A stretch of DNA of 64,000 bases from Chondrosia reniformis (Eukaryota > Porifera > Demospongiae > Chondrillida > Chondrillidae): positions 5,504,899-5,568,898 of the forward strand of contig OX359202.1 of NCBI GenBank assembly GCA_947172415.1. Reading direction: 5' to 3'. Each line of letters begins with the position of its first letter. The first letter of the stretch is position 1. The notes beneath the pieces are model-generated. The model was not told the origin of the DNA, searched no databases, and was given only the letters and a program-made list of their open reading frames with translations. The translations under genes were made by a program, and so were the position numbers. Of the stretch, positions 60,701 through 64,000 are shown in pieces.

Positions 60701-62258
60701 ACAGTATAACTGTCAGATTAAATACATTTGCGTTTAATTACATGATAGGACAGAGATATCCAGGTATGACATAAATTGGCTAAGGAATGAAAGTGATTCT
60801 TCGAAAATCATTTATAGACAGGCTGACAGTAAAATGAAAGAGTTCATAGAAAAGAATGGATATCTATGACAACCAACTCACGGAGCAATCTATCAACATC
60901 CTAAACTCACACACTAAGTGAAATTAAAAATTCTTTCTATTGAGACTTAGACTTGGACAATCTTACCATAAATATGTGACAAAATTAAATTATGCTACAA
61001 CTACTACTACCATACTTTTTGGGTCGGTTGTCCCAACTGGACGTTGTAATCGGCAACTCGCGACTACCATTTGAACAAACTTTCCCACTAGAATTGCATC
61101 ACCATGCATGCATGTGGTGATAACCTTTTACAATTACCAATTACACTCTGGACAGCTGACCCAAAAAGTACACACCTAACGTGACTATACACTCATATTT
61201 GACCCAGTGTAGGAAAAAGAAAGTCTAACAGCATCTCCTCACCCAAAGCTAGGTATAGAAAAACTAATTACAGGGTGCCTAGAATAGTAGCCACTGGCTA
61301 AAGGCTTTCCCTGTTTAAATAAGCTTACCAAATACCAAATTATTCATTAGCTACCTTAGCCTTCTATTCTTAGAGAAAGCCTGCAGAGTTTTGGATGATA
61401 CATTCAGACTTATTGTCTTCCTTTTGTTCCTCCATTCCCTGGAGGAACAAAAGGTAGACAATAAGTCAAGAAGTATCCATGATTTCCTTTGCCCTGAGAG
61501 ACTAACATTATTCTAAAGAGAGACACCTGGGGGATATGGATCAATCCCCCAGGTGTCTCTCTTTAGAATGTCAGTCTCTCAGGGCAAAGGAAATCATCTT
61601 TTTGAAATTAATGTGCATACAGGGTCAAATGTATACCAAACATTTCAAAACAACGAGGTCAAGCAATAATGTGTGATGTAAGCAGCGTCAAGTTTATAAG
61701 GGATGGTAGTTGGGGGCAGATCAAAGGTAATTTGATAACATCACTAATGTTTTAACACAAGGGGAGTACGTGTAAATCTATACCCGACCCAGTGACCTCA
61801 GCTCCTCGCTATGCCTTAAAGAGGAACGCTTTGGAAGTTAAGCTCGCGCATAACGACCTATGGACTTGTACGGAAATGTGATAAACACTATTAACCGCGA
61901 TAGAACAATATTTCTTACAACGTAGTAGTTTGATTATATTCATTAACGCTTTTTTACATTAAAAAGCCAATTTAGTCGCAGTTACGAAATAAACCATATG
62001 TTATTAATATTGGTTTTACCGTCACCCCCTTTAGCGATGTCTCTTATTTTGTCTGCAACTCCTTTTAGAGAAAGTTCAATAACTGGTTCTCTTCTGGGTA
62101 ACTCTTCGTTTGTATTATCTTCTCTATTTTGTCTACTGAACAGAGCTGCAAATCTTTCAATGAAATTGTCAGGGACTGCATGCGCGAAAGGATAACAGAC
62201 ACTAACACAATCAATAATCCACGGGTATAGAATAAATCTTACGATCGCCTTCCGCCAT
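48775..62258 (-). CDS. SIRT2: SIRT2-like NAD-dependent protein deacylase
   Basis: Class I sirtuin removing acyl groups from lysines using NAD. Thirteen exons join in phase: 62243-62258, 62020-62175, 59187-59228, 58512-58618, 58010-58066, 56988-57056, 56294-56417, 56011-56067, 55867-55922, 55388-55464, 51017-51074, 50468-50605, 48775-48936; 372 residues (human SIRT2 389). NAD site [32 protein letters not shown]; catalytic His in [44 protein letters not shown]. The C-terminal helix [19 protein letters not shown] favours SIRT2 over SIRT3. The zinc site is atypical: CVECC then KCDCEG, with C-X-C where C-X2-C is usual. The 56011 exon uses a GC donor (CCAG|gcaagt), confirmed by frame. The first exon codes only MAEGD and precedes a 67-base intron. 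Long introns carry hairpins and repeats. Confidence 0.92.
49000..50460. other. SIRT2-like intron, no feature seen
   Basis: AT-rich intronic sequence between the exons at 48775-48936 and 50468-50605. Short direct repeats such as cacctatagcacctatagca (about 49445-49470) are the only structure noticed. Confidence 0.5.
50715..50915 (-). repeat. dispersed 'GATGAAGG' repeat, copy 8
   Basis: In a SIRT2-like intron. Contains cactgggccagacaactgtc, gaattccacccttcatcagt and ttttgtgagtcctc. Confidence 0.72.
52567..53072. repeat. 24-bp minisatellite, 21 units
   Basis: Unit aaccagtcctcagtgggact plus acat, with a few point variants (ccccag, ggggct). Because 24 is a multiple of three, the array is open in several frames on both strands as eight-residue repeats ([24 protein letters not shown]). 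These are artefacts of the repeat. Located in a SIRT2-like intron. Confidence 0.97.
53645..53790. repeat. 28-bp minisatellite, 5 units
   Basis: Unit gtgctttagattattgttaa plus attcaaac/t, five copies, the last degraded. Confidence 0.92.
56092..56268. repeat. long inverted repeat (about 80-bp arms)
   Basis: Arms about 56092-56170 and 56190-56268 are close to perfect reverse complements (left arm includes ttcacatttcacagttcaat, right arm includes attgaactgtgaaatgtgaa), separated by about 20 bases. Lies in the SIRT2-like intron between exons at 56011-56067 and 56294-56417, almost filling it. Confidence 0.9.
56870..56925. repeat. 2x tandem 26-bp repeat
   Basis: Two copies of a unit with aatcactttaccaatcagat followed by aatgt. 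Confidence 0.85.
58700..58832 (-). repeat. dispersed 'GATGAAGG' repeat, copy 9 (truncated)
   Basis: Contains ctacatgctatgcctactct, aactaaacctggagagagtt and tctgctccactgggcca, then breaks off before the GATGAAGG centre. Confidence 0.65.
59725..59915 (+). repeat. dispersed 'GATGAAGG' repeat, copy 10
   Basis: Contains ggtcactgatgaaggatgga, cagctatctggcccagtgaa and gttctctataggcctttacg. In the 2.8-kb SIRT2-like intron. Confidence 0.72.
60164..60198 (-). other. possible 35-nt cryptic or cassette exon
   Basis: On minus, a 35-base segment is bounded by a tgtag acceptor and a strong gtaagt donor inside the SIRT2-like intron 62020-59228. The annotated exons on either side already join in phase, and 35 is not a multiple of three, so inclusion would shift the frame. 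Could be chance. Confidence 0.2.
61408..61466. repeat. short perfect-type hairpin
   Basis: Arms of about 27 bases (acttattgtcttccttttgt ... acaaaaggtagacaataagt, one mismatch) with a loop of about 5 bases. Directly adjoins the larger hairpin at 61479-61597. Confidence 0.85.
61479..61597. repeat. long hairpin (about 55-bp arms)
   Basis: Left arm from atgatttcctttgccctgag and right arm ending ctcagggcaaaggaaatcat are near-perfect reverse complements meeting at a loop of about 10 bases (atggatca). In the SIRT2-like intron 2. Confidence 0.9.
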
Positions 62259-62560
62259 TTTGTTTTGTTTACGATCAATTACGTAGTACTTAGTAAATGC
62301 ATAAAAAGTGTTCTTTTGGGCAGCCCTTGGAAGCGTTTTACAGTATAGTTTTCAGCATCTAGTTTTGTGCAGACAGTACTTTGTTGTTCATGCTTCATTA
62401 GGCAGTCAAACAGCGTGCTTTGTGACAGTACAAGAAACTTCGTTCGTAATTTAGGGTTGCAAAGCAGACGGGGGGGGCGTAACCAAATTTCTATTTACCA
62501 CAAACTGACGTCATTTAAGGGCCTGTTTTCTGAAGTTTCTCTATTTAAAAGTATGCCGCG
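62259..62560. promoter_or_regulatory. divergent promoter interval, SIRT2-like / ITPK
   Basis: 302 bases between two start codons pointing away from each other. It contains a G run (about 62470-62476) and a TGACGTCA-type CRE octamer (about 62507-62514, in actgacgtcattt). Both genes must be initiated from here unless first exons lie elsewhere. Confidence 0.6.
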
Positions 62561-62576
62561 ATGGCCGAGAAGGTAG
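62553..62576 (+). promoter_or_regulatory. short upstream open frame overlapping the ITPK start
   Basis: An ATG eight bases upstream of the ITPK start opens a seven-codon frame (MPRWPRR) that ends after the ITPK ATG, in another frame. Scanning ribosomes that use it would miss the main start; the main ATG has the better context (gcgATGG). Confidence 0.5.
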
Positions 62577-63987
62577 TCGACGCTAATGAGATGAGCGACG
62601 TAAAGAAGAGGCCGCAGTGTTTATTTGAAAACTCTACACCCATCATTAAAGTAATCAATAGCGACGAAAGTGATACTGGAACACAAAGAGCGAGAGCTAA
62701 TAGTATACCGTCAACTGGAATGTTTCTACATCCTCACCCAGAGGAGGACCAATCTTCGGGGATCTCTGACCAGGGAACGTCAGACTGCGACGTGGAGTCT
62801 GCCTTCACACCATCACCGAATGGCAGTTACAGGGGCTCCCAGGAGTATCTTCATGGCCTCGGGTGTACAAGCGATTCGTCTACTTTACAATCTGACGAAG
62901 ACTTTATCGAACAAGACATAACTCCAAGTCCGACCGATCCAAACTCTCCTTATCACAAAGATCTCTTAAGGCGGCGGAGTAGTTCTCCAACGCCTATTCA
63001 CAAAACTACACTATCGCCGGTACGTAAGTCATCAATGATGAATCTTGTGTTTGAGCAAGCTTCCATTATTTCACGTTTTGCTTCTTCAGTGGAGTACTGT
63101 AAGGAAGGCAATGCACGCATGGTCCCCGTTCATGCAAGTTTACAGGAAGAAGTATCCGTGGGTACAGCTCGCTGGGCACCAGGGTGAGTCCTGCCTGCTT
63201 TGCCTTATTCAAGTAACCCGTAAAGCTTAAATAAAGCTTCTACAGCTGATGGTAGTCTTGCTATAGCTAGATAAGGGGTCAGCCGTATGAGTGCTACAGG
63301 ATGGGGGGTTGGTGTGCATGGCGTCACCCTCTTTCCTTTTGAAATCATTAGGAAGTTTCAAACCGGGCGGGTACTATGGAACCGTCCTGAAAAAGTCGAG
63401 CGAATATGAACAAGAAGCGTTACGAAAGTTGATGACTGACGAGATGAAACCGTTCGTACCCGAGTTCAAAAGAATTGTTACCCAAGAAGACGGAAGTATC
63501 CCTTTTACAACTGTAAGCCAAGCGCTAACAAGACATATTGCTTACAAAACGTCTTGACCTATACCATGGCATTCCTAGTACCGCAGTTTAGGCTCTTTGA
63601 TATCTCCAGTGCTGCCCACCCCATACACCAGCACCTTGTCAATGTGTATGTATGTGTAACAGATTCCTTAACTGGCTCCAAAGCTTATGTGGAGATGCAA
63701 GATTTGCTGCGTGACTTTGACAAACCAGCGGTCATGGACATCAAGATGGGAACCAGGTAAGTACCATATGCACACTATATATGTACTTAGTAGGAGGTAC
63801 AGCAAGACACTGTTGCTTTGTAAACCTTTGCAACCCGACACCTCTAGACTTGGTTATTGGCAGCTAATTGCATATAATGTTCTTTAATGTTCACCTCTGT
63901 GCTATGAAGAAGGATGTTTGTTAATGCCTTAGGACATACTTGGAAGAGGAGCTGATAAAGGCAAACCTAAAGCCAACACTGAGAAAG
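62561..63987 (+). CDS. inositol-trisphosphate 3-kinase (5' part; continues past window)
   Basis: Phosphorylates Ins(1,4,5)P3 to Ins(1,3,4,5)P4 in the cytosol, ending the calcium-release signal. Exons: 62561-63019, 63090-63183, 63352-63495, 63684-63756, 63933-63987, all joining in phase; the last ends at a gtaag donor, so the gene runs on. Exon 1 encodes a 153-residue Ser/Thr/Pro-rich acidic N-terminus, as in ITPKs, not conserved by eye. Exon 2 has [20 protein letters not shown], the family hallmark at the start of the kinase domain. Later come [18 protein letters not shown]-like [30 protein letters not shown], the [18 protein letters not shown] motif and [10 protein letters not shown]. The catalytic C-terminal half is outside the window. 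It is closer to ITPK than to IP6K or IPMK because of WVQLAGH and RTYLEEEL. Confidence 0.94.
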
Positions 63988-64000
63988 GTAAGTTGATTCA

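Overview
The window is nuclear DNA from an animal-lineage eukaryote. The genes are split by many short GT-AG introns, the introns and intergenic DNA are AT-rich, and tRNA-derived SINE heads, dispersed short repeats, minisatellites and a large satellite are present. The products (AP-5 mu subunit, SNAP-25-type SNAREs, a double MyTH4-FERM myosin, canonical poly(A) polymerase, SIRT2-type sirtuin, inositol trisphosphate 3-kinase) and the compact gene spacing best fit an early-branching metazoan. A demosponge is my preferred guess. That is inference; no taxon-specific marker was seen.

Layout, left to right: (1) the last 62 codons of an unknown acidic protein on + (3-188). (2) Three minus-strand genes packed together: AP5M1-like (1783-5303), SNAP-25-like A (5558-7737) and SNAP-25-like B (8079-9581), the last two a tandem duplication. 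(3) A satellite domain of about 13 kb (about 9755-22990). Monomers of roughly 155-180 bp alternate with four nearly identical, CpG-richer cores of about 1.07 kb, and a diverged fifth core relative lies at about 11.0-11.4 kb. (4) A minus-strand myosin of about 15 kb (23405-38631) with motor, three IQ motifs, charged helix and MyTH4-FERM-MyTH4-FERM but no SH3, as in class XXII. (5) A minus-strand canonical poly(A) polymerase (40087-48469) whose introns hold six different tandem arrays. (6) A minus-strand SIRT2-like deacetylase (48775-62258). (7) On +, the 5' part of inositol-trisphosphate 3-kinase (62561 to beyond the end), diverging from SIRT2-like across a 302-bp shared promoter interval.

For AP5M1, both SNAREs, poly(A) polymerase, SIRT2-like and ITPK I built exon models by hand; the phases join in frame. 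The AP5M1 last exon and one of its donors are weak, and a 3' extension of the poly(A) polymerase is not excluded. Myosin exon edges are mostly approximate. The genes do not form an operon or single pathway; they are ordinary trafficking, cytoskeletal, RNA-processing and signalling genes. The least explained part of the window is the satellite domain and its hairpin-rich core.
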